Of a stretch of 64,000 nucleotides of DNA, positions 1 through 11,723 are shown one piece after another (the stretch's first letter is position 1; the number at the start of each line of letters is the position of its first letter). The notes beneath the pieces were generated by a model that was not told the origin of the DNA, searched no databases, and saw nothing but the letters and a program-made list of their open reading frames with translations. The position numbers and the translations under genes are program-made. Where the stretch lies: the NCBI GenBank assembly GCA_030247855.1, contig JAPDRN010000008.1:1-64000 (forward strand), read 5' to 3'. Origin of the DNA: Knufia peltigerae (Eukaryota; Ascomycota; Eurotiomycetes; Chaetothyriales; Trichomeriaceae).

Positions 1-859
1 GTGTGTGCGAAATAACGACCTGAAATGACTTTCCTACCAACTACTGGAGCATTCTCCATCATCTACTCATACCCCACGAATTTACTTGTTTTTCTACCAG
101 ATGTTGTAGCCTCGCGGCCAATGTCTCTCCTATTGGTCACCTTGTTTCAAGAAGGTACTGTTGGGAGAAAAAGCAAAAGAAATCATTTATTTCTTATCCG
201 ACGACGAACCAACATCATCATCATCACCACCACCACCGACATGACACTTTTGCATCCTCTTTCTTTTTCTTTTTTCTTTCAATTACCTCTTCAATTTTAG
301 CGGGCCAGCGGACAACCAACTACACTTACTACCTCCCTTTTTTTTAATCCTACAACCATACCTCAGGGGAACCACATCATCGTCATAAGCCTCTGCAAGG
401 CCTTGGAGTTACTTTTTCGGTGGGGGCGGAGGGGAGACACAGAGGGATGGGATCGTGGTGAAACCATCATCATCACCACCACCACCTACAACAATGAAAC
501 GAACAAATCGAGATACCACTTTTGTTTTTTTGGGGGGAGAGATTTCTTTGTTGAGAACAAGGACAGAGGAGGGGGAATGGGCATGAGCTTGAGCATGATG
601 AGCATGATGAGCATGATGAGCATGAGGAAGATATACGAAAGGTGACCATGTCGAATACCATCTACATAGTTAGTCTGATCCGTAAATGCCAGAACAAAAT
701 CAAGGCAGACAGGCAATAATGGCATACCCATCAGATCCTACACAACACATAGCACTTTGTCTTAAGTTCAAATTATGTCTCAAATAAGTTACTCAGCCTA
801 TATGACAAATGACATCTGATCTGTTGGGAAACTTCGATTGATTGAATCATTCGAATTAA
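1..859. other. left-edge spacer, no gene recognised
   Basis: No open frame here looks like a protein. The stretch is rich in T- and C-tracts and has two similar triplet runs of CAT then CAC units, near 211-238 and 466-488. It also holds the 9-base tandem repeat listed separately. Short open frames in it code only low-complexity strings such as runs of Ile-Thr or Ser-Cys, which reflect the repeats. Confidence 0.6.
591..626. repeat. 9-base tandem repeat, four units
   Basis: The unit GAGCATGAT is repeated three times and followed by a fourth copy that differs at the last base (GAGCATGAG). It lies between genes. On either strand it would translate to a short Met/Ser- or Ser/Cys-rich string, so it is more likely a slippage repeat than a gene. 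Confidence 0.9.
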
Positions 860-983
860 TCAATCATTTCTCATGAGTGACGTGGTGAAGGTTATAAAGA
901 ATATCCGTTCATGCTTGCTCTTCTTCCTCTGCTTTTGACTCCGTACACTTCTCTCCGTGTCACTTTTGATCGTCGTGTCGTGA

Positions 984-1686
984 ATGTGGACCAGAAGGGG
1001 CTCCCATGGGACCATGGGAGAAATTTCAAGACGCCTGTGTCTACTCCGTAAAGTCGGTGCCAAGTCCTTTCCCTTTCTTGCTGACCTTAAAATCCTGGCA
1101 AATGTTCGGCTGCATAGTCGAAGGCTGTTTCCGTCCATGATACCAACTCGAATATCCTTCAATAAATCTTTCCTTCATGGTGCAAGTCGAATCCATATTA
1201 ATGTGGGGGTGCGTGGTGTAGTGCCTGCCTTTAAGGACATGGGCGACGAGAGTCTGGAATCTATGCCCGGGCTCAAAAGCACTGGCGGTCGAATCGCGAA
1301 TAGAGTGCTTCTGGGTGGAGTTAATTCGCATCAGAAGGTGACGTTCGATTCCAACGTTCTTGGAGAAATCGAGCACAACGTAAATCGTTTGGTCGCTTCG
1401 CGCAACGGGATGGATGTTGTTGCCCGGATGCCCATTTTCGTAACTTCCGAAACTGAAAATACGTCTTGGGCATTCCTAGGTAAAGAGGTAGTCCGCCGTC
1501 ACCTATCCTGCAGAGGAATGCCAGGGGACGGTCCGTCGATCGACACCCTAGCGATTTGGGTCCGACATGTCCGGCATGGGTAGGTTGTCCAGGTACCAAT
1601 GCCGTTCTCTTGGAAGAGATTTCAACGGCGTAGTATTCAGAGCCAAGCCCAACCGTGTCATCGAAAGAGGTCTGTCTCTTCTTCAA
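984..1686 (-). other. possible decayed coding stretch, unrecognised
   Basis: Both strands have moderately long open frames. The plus strand is open for 199 codons from an ATG at 984 to 1583. On the minus strand one frame is open over 1321-1686 and a second over 1041-1376; their translations look protein-like (for example GLGSEYYAVEIS, then YVVLDFSKNVGIERH) but are offset and separated by stops. This would fit a minus-strand gene broken by frameshifts and stops, or an intron-rich gene I cannot resolve. I do not recognise a family. Base composition is close to coding. Chance open frames in moderately GC-rich DNA are a real alternative. Confidence 0.2.
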
Positions 1687-1764
1687 TCGACGCGGTACGA
1701 GTGTCGAATTTCCCTGATTCGTGAAAGGGACCTTCAGTATTAGTAACGAATCAGGAGATAAAGA

Positions 1765-3410
1765 TCAAGGGTGTTGTCGTTGCTGCTGTTGCTGATAATC
1801 GATTTGTCCTCTTCTGGTAGATTGAAGTTTCTGTCCTCCGTTTCGTCGTTGAATCATCCTGCTGTCGAGTCCACGCTGCCAGGTGATTTTCCATTCGGCT
1901 TCGAACCGTCCGAACCACCAGAACTTGCGACAGATCTTGGCCATGCCTTTCCACGTCCGCGTGGCGGGGAACGACTTTAGGGCGTACTCGAGTAGTTCGT
2001 CTGCCTTTTGCAACATTCCACCGGATTGTGTCCTCCATTTGATCACCAGCACGACCCACACAATCACCTCCGACTCGGCGACGCTGGGTGTATCGATCGC
2101 CTTCACATTGACAAAGAGCGCTGTCAGCAAGAGATGGTCGAAGAAGTCGGTCCGCTGGTGTCCGCTGAGATGGCGAATGATGGCGGCCAGACCCAGCATC
2201 GTGACATGTTCCAAACCCGGCGGGATCTTGGCCCGCTTGAGGTCGAGACACAATGCCATTGCATCACGAGCAAACTCGCGTGGCTTGCAGTATAACCGGC
2301 TGTATTTGGCGGTGGCCTCTTCCCCGGGCAGGATCACGTCGCTGCGATCTGCCAGTGGTGCCCATTGGGTCAACTCAGACAGGATCCTCATACACCGGAC
2401 GCTCAGCTGGCCGGTGAGAGCAGCTTCAGCGATACCAGGAGGCATTTTGGCAATGTAGTCGCAAACGTCAGGTGGGAATGGATGGCCGACGTAATTGATG
2501 GGTCGCATGGGTACGGCACTCAGATCATCCGGGCTGAGATGCAAGTATTGACCCAACGCAATGTAAAACTCGGTCCTGAGACACGTCAGAAAACTACTGT
2601 GCTCTAGCTGAACTCTGAGGGCAATTCTCACGTGGCCATTGTGCCTCTGAGAGCTAGATGCACCGTCGATTCGGTCAAGCCACCTCGGAGTGCGATTATT
2701 TGTCTCGCGCCTTTGAGGTGCATCTTCAGTGCTTGTATGTCTCTGGCCGAAGACTTGTTCGAAAATGTTAGTCTGTGCGACCTGCGAACTTGATACAGAG
2801 GACAACCTACGTCCGCTGTCATGAGATGCACGACGGATATGATAAGCCCATCATCGTACTGTGCATCCGGCTTTGCCAGGCGCGTTCGTAGGGCCTTGAT
2901 GGCGTCATTTTGGGCCAGGATCAACGCTCTTGATCGTTCGGGTTGATTAGGATTGGGACTTCGGCGCCATTCAAACAGGCTCTGCGCGGCGGTGACGAGA
3001 CATTTGAACAAGGCTGGGTCTTGCATTGCCATGGGCACCATCACTGACAGGGCGGGATGTTCCATGCCTGGAGTGATGTGAAGGCAAAGCTCTTCCTTGG
3101 TGAAGGTATAGACATCTGCATGCGAGTCAGTCATGAAAGCCTGCGCAGATGAGGTCAAAGCAGCAGAGGAATAAAAGTAGCCCTCACATTCGTCAATACT
3201 CTCCATCGAAGGTCGGCCAGCTACTGGGGGGTACGCGGAGAATAGGTCGCGGCGCATCGAATCGACTGGCGTACGGACAAGCGCATTGTTGTTGCTCTCC
3301 TGTAGACGACGCGCGGCGCATAGCCATGAAGCTTCATCGTCGTATCCATCTGGCCCGTTGGGTCGAGTTTGGTCCTCCAGATCTTCGTAGGAGGTATCAA
3401 CGACGCCCAT
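1765..3410 (-). CDS. fungal transcription-factor-domain protein, no zinc cluster seen; possibly frameshifted
   Basis: The first part (3410 down to about 2632) contains the HLKGAR...LRGGL signature typical of the C-terminal regulatory domain of Zn2Cys6 factors (DUF3468/Fungal_trans_2 type). The second part (from about 2596 to 1765) continues the helical domain (RTEFYIALGQYLHL, then a KFWWF segment) and ends in a glutamine run. The two parts are in different frames. Three readings are possible: a 35-base intron 2597-2631 with a good GTGAGA donor, giving 536 residues; a 56-base intron with a weaker GTGCAT donor starting within the LRGGLTEST codons; or a frameshift in a dying gene. No CxxC zinc cluster occurs upstream, and an in-frame stop precedes the ATG at 3410. 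Probably a regulator or regulator-derived protein; DNA binding is not supported. Confidence 0.6.
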
Positions 3411-3520
3411 TTGATCAAAAAGCTATTCGTCGATCATTCAGGGTCTCGCTCCGTGGTGCATCGACATTTGTCGCAAAGTCAACGTGGCGGCCTCCTAAAA
3501 CTGTCGGGAGCGACAGAGTA

Positions 3521-3528
3521 CTTTTATA
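3521..3528 (-). promoter_or_regulatory. TATA-like box upstream of the regulator gene
   Basis: On the minus strand this reads TATAAAAG, 111 bases upstream of the ATG at 3410. The position and sequence fit a TATA box for the transcription-factor-domain gene. Start sites are not visible from sequence, so this is an inference. Confidence 0.35.
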
Positions 3529-4813
3529 ATATTTGCCGATGCGTCCTCTGCCGCACTGGCATCAAAGAGTCAGGCCATCAGTACAAGCGCTGGAACCAAA
3601 AAATGAGACATACAGATCATGAGTGCATAACATGAGGAGCCGACGATAGGGCTGAAAAGTAACGTCTGAGAAGGTTACTGAATGTCCCTTACTCCTCGCA
3701 AAGGCTCTGACGTAGAATAAGCAGTGGGGGCGAAGTCGATAGAATCAGGGCGAGATGGGATTTTTGGGGCGGCGCAGGTTATCAAAGATATAGGCTATTT
3801 TCACCCTCCTTTGACGACGGCTCCAAGAGATACTTCTGGACGGAGCAGGGTAATCAAAAGATCGAAGTATGCATGCGTCAGTAACGACAATAATGCCTCG
3901 CTTGTGAGCCTCGTAATAAGCTGGACCTTGACGAGAGAGATAGCGGCTCGACAATTTGTCAAAAGTGAGGTCTAAGGGAAATCATGGGCCTGCAATGGAA
4001 GATGGTTTTGGCTCCCCTTGTTGGGCCTTTAGACTCGCCGGGAAAAATCCAATCATCAAAGCCCCTGAGGGTTCGTCGGTTTTGGGCCTAGCAATAATTC
4101 CCCGGTAGTTACGGAGTAATAAAATGTGGTAATGCAGGTCAGAGCCGGGTTGACCTGGGAAAGGTTGAAAATCGCTCAGGATACATGTCATCGAAACATC
4201 GCGAGTGCAATGATCAGTGATGATGAGATATAAGTATATACACTAGACGTTGAACAGTAGCGCTTGCCATTGACACCTTCGAAGGGGCCAAAAGCAAAGA
4301 ATGATCGGATCCAAGATTCAACGGCCTTGAGAGACGGCTGACGAAAAGCCCCGAGGTCAAATCTTCACGGGGATGTGCACTTGAACGGGTGACCCAAGCT
4401 GATCACCCTAAGTTTTAGGGGATCTTCACCGCGGGTCTCGTCTTGAGTGGACATTTTCCTTCTGACAGTCTCTGACAGTTTCCAGGGCTTGACAATTTAG
4501 GTTCGGACGTTTGATCGACACGTTGTACCTAGACATAATCAGAGTACGAGTACTGTAGTTGGTGGTCGCCCTATCACTTCTGCTGTAGATGTCCAAGGTT
4601 AGCAGAAGCAGCAGCAGGAGAATATCCCACGGTCCTGTAAGATGAAGTTCGCGTATACTATGGTCGAAACAAGTGATCATCCATCTGAGTGGGTGAAGGA
4701 AGCAAGATCGTCGACGGACTGGTCGGCTCGAGAAGGTCTGATGCCACCAGTAACCCCTTGGATGGAGAGTCAGAGATTAAATAAATGGGTTCTGCGAGAA
4801 TGTCATGAAGATG

Positions 4814-4822
4814 TACTCCGTA
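4814..4822. repeat. TACTCCGTA motif
   Basis: Exact copy within an 11-base near-palindrome, GTACTCCGTAC. It is the first of 11 exact intergenic copies in the window. Confidence 0.85.
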
Positions 4823-5203
4823 CAATAAATAAAGTCATTATAGAGTCATGCTGTTTTTCCAACGAGATGTGTATCGAGACCGAACCAATTTGACGAGTTG
4901 ATGCTCCAGAGGGAAGTAATAATAATAGTAGCAAAAGTGTTGGTGCAGTTGAAAGCGCAAGTGATTCGCAGTAGTAAAAAGCTGCCATGGAGTCCTAATG
5001 TTCCAAAGTATTGCTCATTCTCAAAAAGGCTGAATGCTGCACCGTAGACGCGTAAGCTTGCGTGCGAAGGCCAAATGATGACGTCGATGTCAGTTAAATG
5101 AGGCTGAGTCGACAGAATCCCTGAACAACGATCCACCCTGTAGCTTGTAACACCAGCAGCCCGGATGGCGACCATTAGACACCACGAGGTCCAGTAACGA
5201 AAC

Positions 5204-5212
5204 TACTCCGTA
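5204..5212. repeat. TACTCCGTA motif
   Basis: Exact copy 467 bases upstream of the wall-protein start codon. It is followed within 20 bases by the TACGAGTAC block. Confidence 0.85.
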
Positions 5213-5230
5213 TGAGTAGTCAACATTCTC

Positions 5231-5250
5231 TACGAGTACTGTACGAGTAC
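5231..5250. repeat. TACGAGTAC direct repeat overlapping GTACTGTAC
   Basis: Two exact TACGAGTAC units (5231-5239 and 5242-5250) are separated by two bases. Together they create an overlapping GTACTGTAC at 5236-5244, so two of the window's recurrent motifs share one site. It sits upstream of the GPI-anchored protein gene. Confidence 0.8.
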
Positions 5251-5678
5251 CAGAACTACGAGTGTGACCAGTAAAGTCGATCGGACAACGGCAAATGAGA
5301 AAGGAGAAAGAGGGTCAGCAGCCTTAAAGCCGCATACAAGCTACGAGCGCAGTACGTTACCTTTAGCAGTATGGTTGCCTAGGCCTCGTCGAGGCTGAGG
5401 CAGGATCACCACGTCGCTGACTTCCTCATTCATTGTGGCTTGTTTCATCAGGCCCGCCGATTAAGTTCAGCGATCATTTGCAATAGACGCATAAAAGAAA
5501 CTCTCGTCATCCATTCCAACTCGACATTGTCGGATAGAATCACACAATTCACTTACTTACACTCTCACGTCAACCCTTGATTCCATTCCCTTTCGGTTCA
5601 ACATACACTAGACAACCAGTCCTTCGCTTGACTTAAAGACCTCCTTCATCCATCAATCCCTTCAACAACTACAACACC

Positions 5679-6212
5679 ATGCATTTCTCCAAGCCCATCT
5701 TTGTGGCCTTCGCCGCAGTCGCATCCGCTCAAGACCTTGGTTCAATCATCGACTCGGCAGTATCAGTCGCCACTTCAGCAGTCGGAGAGGGAACATCTGT
5801 TGTAGGAAGCGTTGCGTCTGATGCAGCTTCCGTGGTATCTTCGGTCGGCAGCAGTGGCGCAACCGCGGTGCAATCGGCGGTCTCATCAGCCGTATCGGAC
5901 GCAACAAGCATCATCTCTTCCGCCGAATCTCTGGCTTCAAGCCTCGCCTCAAGCGCTGCCAGCGAGGCTCCATCCGTGAGAAGCAGCGTCAGTAGCCAGA
6001 TTAGCAGCATTCTTTCCAGTGCACACTCGGCCGAGTCTAGCGCCGTGAGCGCTGCAAGCACAGCTGCTACAGGCGCTGCCGGCAGTGCGACTTCTGCCGG
6101 TGCCACTGCAACCAGCACTTCTTCATCCAACAACGGCGCTGCTGGCAGCTATGCTGTTCCAGCTACTGGAATGATGGGAGGTCTTCTCTTGGGTCTTGTT
6201 GCATACCTGTAA
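5679..6212 (+). CDS. GPI-anchored serine/alanine-rich cell-wall protein
   Basis: Predicted 177 residues, no intron. The N-terminus MHFSKPIFVAFAAVASAQ is a typical secretion signal. The middle is almost entirely Ser, Ala, Val, Thr and Gly, as in heavily O-mannosylated fungal wall proteins, with SSA/SSV/SAVS-type repetition. The C-terminus has a small-residue stretch (SNNGAAG) suited to a GPI attachment site, then the hydrophobic tail GMMGGLLLGLVAYL, which is the usual cleaved GPI signal. It contains no cysteines and no enzyme domain. The ATG has an A/C-rich leader (ACAACACC before it) typical of strongly translated fungal genes. The likely role is structural, at the cell wall or plasma membrane surface; the exact function cannot be told from sequence. 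Confidence 0.85.
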   Translation: MHFSKPIFVAFAAVASAQDLGSIIDSAVSVATSAVGEGTSVVGSVASDAASVVSSVGSSGATAVQSAVSSAVSDATSIISSAESLASSLASSAASEAPSVRSSVSSQISSILSSAHSAESSAVSAASTAATGAAGSATSAGATATSTSSSNNGAAGSYAVPATGMMGGLLLGLVAYL

Positions 6213-9200
6213 ATCATACATTGAAGGTATCGTCTCTCTGGCGTTGCAATTCAGTTACATTGGGCATCGAGGTTTCATACCACCTTGGCATAGATGGCTT
6301 TCTGCATCATGAGACATGGTCCAGGTCCGATACTGGTGATTGACCGGCTTGTGTAAATAATACCATGATAATGTCTTTAATACTTTCTGGAGTTCCCCGC
6401 TTGTTGACGCTTTCCCGGCTGACAAATCTTCTTGATACCACCATCATTGATACTCATTTCAGAAATGAACATTATGAAGGCTTGAACTGACCTACCGATA
6501 TTGTTGTTGTGACGATAGACCTGTTTGGTGTTTGGGGTACGTAGGTGGTTATCCTCCGATCGTTGGACCTGAGTCCTCTTTCTTTCAAATTGATATCCCT
6601 CTTTAGTTGTTGGACCCTGGCCCTCTTTCTCTACCCAATTTCATCTTCCTCCTCGGGTAAACTCAAGTCGCCTGCAGGAGAGCCATCCAGTTTGACCTGA
6701 CTGACTTCCCTGTTGGTTGAAAGGGGGACGTTTTGACCATTGCGGCACGGAGGTAGAGGAAAGGATCGTTTCATGTTGGTTGGTGACAACAAACTCACGG
6801 CTTGAATATATGAGGTATCTATAAAATGGACGAATAGGAGGATCCTCGGTGCCCTTCACAAATAATGCCCGGCAGGGATGCGCCTGAGCATCGAGTGGAC
6901 TTCTTCTTTCCAGTAATAATCGGTGATTTGGAATCGTTTGCCGCTGATTGTATGACGCGATATGTTCATGGGCTGAGCAACTGACATCATTCATAGACAA
7001 TAAATAGCTCCGGGCTGGAGACCATCATGTCAAGTGATGAGTCGTAGGAGAATGGGGTGTCTCGATGCAAGCCGGACTCAAACAGAGCAACAAATCTTAG
7101 CTGTCGGAAAAGCCGCGTCTGCCGACGACTGGCACAATGCTCACTGATGGCGAAGCAGGCCGCTACTGGTGAGGTCAGCGTGCAGCTACACAGTGCCCCG
7201 TGAAAGGAACCCTGACAATGGCAACGGGCGCTGTCCGATTGACGTCTGCCGAACTCTTCTCCACCCCGCCTCACTTGGGCGAAGGGCAAGCCTCGAATCA
7301 TGCAGGGCAGCGTGCTTCAAGCGCGAAAGAGCGAGTGATAGAGACCTATCATGGATACCAAACCTCCCCAAAGACGTCATAGTCTCGAGAAAAGGCGCCC
7401 ATGGAATCCAGCTTGAAGGAACCGCGAGGTAGTCTCTTGGATACCTACCCTATTGTCGGGAAGTTGACGTCCTGCTTTGGTGAAGATCGCCAGATATGAC
7501 CGGCATTGGGCACCGAGAGCAATCCTCTGTTGCTTGAGGTGGTGTGATGGAATACTGCCCACGTCCTTGACGGTGAAAAGCTGCTGGGGGAATGGGGCTT
7601 CGGCTTCCTAGGAAGATGCCTGGAGGATTCCGGCAGAATCTCCCTCATGAAGAAATGCCACGTACCGAAGCTTCTGCTAGATCCAGAGTCTCAAGTAAGG
7701 GTCTCGAAATGACAACACGCACACTTGATTGCGCCCGAGTTCTCAACGTCTTCGGGTGGGCAAAAGAATTCAATTGTTGAGCAGGTGGCAGGGTCATGGC
7801 TCACCATGCTTGCACTAGGCAACCTCCCCTAGTACTTTGTACCTAGCCTGGCTATTTCGGACTAAACTTTGAGGCCAAGCAAAGCAGAAGAAGGCACGCA
7901 ATTGAACATGGCTCCGGCATGTTTGAATTGAGTTTACTTCGTAGAAGTACGCTCGAATACGTTGGGCGTGTGACCAACTACGTCGCTCACGCATTGATCG
8001 TCGTTGCTTGTGTGCTCGCAAGCGACCAGACACCTTTCTCATGTCCCGAGAAAACGTGAGTTGCGCTAGAGGTAGTCCGGGTTGCACATGAGCGGGTGTC
8101 TGATCCAAAGTCCTGCCGATCTGCACCGTCGTTGGGCAGAAACGGACACTTCACACCGTATGCTTTCACATAGGAGTTCTGTAATCTGGGGAGATAGGCA
8201 GGGATTGAGATCAAGTCGCTTAGATTTCTGGCTGATTGTTCTCCTAGATTCCACGGTTATAATCGGCATTCAGGAGGAATTCTCTTCTGCTATGATGCGG
8301 AAGAGCAACTCCACGTGATGTGTCCAAACATAGACCACTTGACGCCTGGCGGGAATTCGCTTCGGTTCTCGCCTCACCTTGAAGTCAACCTGAGAATGAT
8401 CGACGTGGGACAATCTTGTCTTGGGAAGCGGGTTTCCGACTGTGTAGAATGATACTTTGACTCTGAGCTTGCCGAGCGTGAGGTCCATGGGTGGCGTTCA
8501 TGCTGGGGCTCTGAGACCAATTCGCACTACGAGGCGCATCCACAGTTGGGCGTCGACGACAACACTTACCAACCCCAGAAAGTACAGAGATCGACTACGT
8601 GGAAGAGATTTTTTTGTTTGCTCCGGCACAGTAAGTCATGGCGGGGCCGATAGTCATGCAACAACTGGACGAGCCGGGAATTTCTGGCCGGACAACAAAC
8701 AGCATATGCAGAAGTGAGTGGGAGAAAGAACAACCACGAGATGTGGCGCAGCGCGGAGTACAGCAGCAAGAGAAGAACACTGGAGCCGTGGCTCAGCAAC
8801 GAGTGAACTCCATACTCCGGCATAGTGTACTCCGTGAGAAAGAGTGTGAGGCGTGTGAAACCGCGTGTCAGATTGCTCTTGGCCCGGCCTCTGACAGCGA
8901 TATGCACGGTTGCTCCGGGCGTTTCAAAGCAGAACGCCAACCTACCGGCCACGGGCTGGAGTTGTTTGGGCAATTCCCCTGGCGACGCTTCGGCGGTAAG
9001 AAAGTTGCTGGCACTGATTCATTGAGACCCAGACGGAGTGGCGAAAATGCCATGTCAGTGGGAACTTTGGTTTGGACCGTCTTTGCTGCAGGAACGCTGA
9101 CTCTACGATAGGGCGATTTCTGGTGGTGCTTTTGGTATAGTGGGCTTCGGGGCGAACAGGGTCTCTTATGGTAGAGCTTCTGAGCTTCTGACAGGCCCAT

Positions 9201-9420
9201 CATCAGCCCCCGGTTCACCTGGTAGCGCTTGTCTGCTCCCTGGGGGACGCGCCTCCCAGAGGTTCAAGCGGAGGCATGGTTGGCCCGCCTTGCATACAGT
9301 ATGTACACACACCCTCTCTCTTCACTCCCTCCCTTGTCCTTGATTTGCTTGTCGCACGTCATCTTGCCTTTGCCCCCTTTCCCGTGTTTACTCTGTTCAC
9401 GGTCGTAACGGCACGAACAC

Positions 9421-9429
9421 TACTCCGTA
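9421..9429. repeat. TACTCCGTA motif
   Basis: Exact copy in the 4.2-kb spacer, 303 bases before the next copy and in the same orientation. Confidence 0.85.
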
Positions 9430-9731
9430 TGTTTCTGTTCTATTTCCAACCCGTGGCGCGACGGGCAACGGGCACGTCTGACTCAATCCTGTCAGAACCA
9501 ATGTCAACAAGGTGGCTGTCCAACACATTCGACGGGGCTTTACGAGAAAAAGTGCTAAGCCCATCCCTGCTGGAAATTCATTTAAATCCAGGACGAACAG
9601 GGAGAGTATCCATCCGTCCAGTATGCTGCCTGAAGCCGGATCCTCCTCAGCCTTCCTGCTTTCTGTGTGTTCTCGCATCCACCCACCACTACGGTTCCAG
9701 CTACCACCCTTCTTCCTTTCTTCAACCTTAC

Positions 9732-9740
9732 TACTCCGTA
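9732..9740. repeat. TACTCCGTA motif
   Basis: Exact copy, about 650 bases upstream of the ORF at 10390. Confidence 0.85.
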
Positions 9741-10389
9741 GTTTAGTGTGTCGCCTTGTTGCGGATACTACCGCTGCTTCCATTCTGCTTCTGGCTACGT
9801 GGTGCTCCTCTTTCGCCCTCGTCATCTGGATCATGAACAGGGCTTAGTTCAGTTGCCTGATGCTAGCCTCCTCTGCCTAATACTCATCCATCCTCCATTC
9901 CATTCTATGGCAGGCTGAGCCTGAGACCTACGCTGTGACTTTTGAGCATTGGGTACTATAAATCAATCCGACATCCTTCTCATTTCACACTCTTCTCTTT
10001 TCCTCTCTCTGGCAGACCACCGCAACCAAAGTCGAGAACCAAAACACAACACAAACAGCCACGCGAGATCCAACAACCCCTTTGCTACATTCTTGAAGGA
10101 AGAGGACCCCACTTTGACCATACTCCATCACCACTTTTAGAAACTCGTCGCCACGAGGTTCGAAGGCCTTAGCTTTTCTGAGTCACCCTTGGAATACTTC
10201 TGGGACTGAGGTCCTCCTGCACTCGTGTTGCCATCTTCTTCACACGACACTCGAACACTTTGCGACACAAACAACTCTACCCACCCTGCATTCACCCTGA
10301 CCGGCAAAGCCTCGTCACCTTCACCGTCGCACCCTCGACAACCCTCTTCCACGAAACCAAACATCATCACCATCACCCAAACAGACAAG

Positions 10390-10584
10390 ATGCCTCACTA
10401 CCACAGCAATTCCGGCTCGAGCAGCGGCGGTGAAAGAGTCTATCACAACCCGCGACGAGATGCTCGTGGCCCCAAAGACCCTCGTCCTATCCCCAAGCGT
10501 GAAGTGGTCGTCATCCACCACCACGCCGCGACCCAAGACGATCCTGTACGGACATCAGGCATGGCCCACAACAAGTGGAGGTAG
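10390..10584 (+). CDS. short His-containing hypothetical protein
   Basis: An open frame of 64 codons plus stop. The start context CAAGATGCC is good, and about 400 bases of CT-rich then A/C-rich DNA upstream look like a long fungal 5' leader. The product is hydrophilic and basic, with Ser/Gly near the start, an Arg/Pro/Lys middle and a VVVIHHHAA segment; it has no signal peptide or membrane segment. I do not recognise it. The leader style argues for a real small gene. The alternative is an upstream frame in a longer spliced transcript, because the following DNA shows no obvious continuation. Confidence 0.45.
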   Translation: MPHYHSNSGSSSGGERVYHNPRRDARGPKDPRPIPKREVVVIHHHAATQDDPVRTSGMAHNKWR

Positions 10585-11723
10585 AAAGGGGACGTTGGTA
10601 AGGGAGCCAGGTGCCCCCTTCTCTCCCCTCGACTACTTGTACTTGTCTAATGCTTGTTCTTTTGTTCTTTCACCAATATGATACCAAGCGACGGAGTTTA
10701 TTTGCAGACTGGTATCTGACTACCTTTGTGGTCATTTTTGATCAGGGTATTATGGAGTTTAGGGAATGGGCATGGCCATTTGGGAAAGCATCACCACTCT
10801 TGAAGAGCATGGAAACTATGACGAGCATATCTATATATATACCACCGCCTCGCACGGGGCAGTTTTCTTTTGTCGCGCGATGGATGATCATTCGAGAAGA
10901 GGACCGTATGTATGATCATCGAGATCATCACCAGGTCACTCTGTTGTACCATTGTTCTCCGAGGTATTGGCTACTTTCCCGACCTCTCATCCTTATTTTA
11001 TGTCACAATATTGGGAAATAGACTGGAAGAAAGAAAGGAAGGACGCAAGTCTTGTCTTGTAGTATGAATCATTCTACAATGTTACTTACTCTTCGAATTG
11101 AGACTACGAGTGCTTTTCATTCGGATCACTTTATCTTGTACGGCGTACCGAGTACTCACTGTACCGTAAGTGGTGCTATGCCTTATCGCTTGTCGATATC
11201 GGCAACTAAGGTACTTGGTATTTTTATCCCATCGATACGGGGCCGAAATGGACAAACTATCACTCTACGAGTAATCCTTGTTGTAAAAGTCATTCTCCTT
11301 TTTTCTTGCAAATTTTACTTTCCTGGCTGTATTTTTTTATCCCAACATCTCATTGTCTATCTCAGCAATTTGTTTAACGAAACAACCCTCGGGGTTGAAT
11401 TGAACTTGTAACCCTGTGTGTGGCCCGTGAAGCATACCGTATTTGCAAGAGGCGCACTTTACGCGCGGTAACTAACATTCCGGGCAACAAGTTTTATCAA
11501 AAATCATTTTCTTCCAGTACAAAAGCTCACATGCGATCGGCGAATATGGATGTATGTACTGTACATTCGAGACCTGTCCGTACGAGACTCCATGGGTGAT
11601 CGGCAATGCACAGCGCCCAACCCAATGGTGGAACCCGCCCATCATCTTTGCTTGAGTTGATCGGGCCACCACGCCCTGGGCCTTTTCCCTAGCTTCTCGT
11701 CTGGGTCCGAGTCCAGTAAGGAG

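Larger units (their letters stand above)
3411..5678. other. long spacer with recurring short motifs
   Basis: About 2.3 kb without a recognisable gene. It separates the minus-strand regulator from the plus-strand wall-protein gene, so it holds both promoters. It contains two TACTCCGTA copies and a compound TACGAGTAC/GTACTGTAC block, listed separately, plus another TACGAGTAC at 4545-4553. The open frames present are short and unrelated to any family I know. Confidence 0.6.
6213..10389. other. 4.2-kb spacer, no recognisable gene
   Basis: The longest gene-free stretch of the window. The longest ATG-initiated frame, 8638-9111 (157 codons, plus strand), has no familiar motif and is overlapped by open frames on the other strand, so I did not call it. 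Two exact TACTCCGTA copies lie at 9421-9429 and 9732-9740. From about 9980 the sequence turns pyrimidine-rich and then A/C-rich, as in a 5' leader, which supports transcription toward the short ORF at 10390. Confidence 0.55.

Noticed and set aside
8747..8800. tRNA-like A box (TGGCGCAG)
   Set aside because: No matching B box GGTTCRA at the right distance and no cloverleaf; no tRNA gene was found in the window.
8638..9111. 157-codon plus-strand frame in the 4.2-kb spacer
   Set aside because: No motif, overlapped by minus-strand frames, no intron or leader signals; not enough to call a gene.
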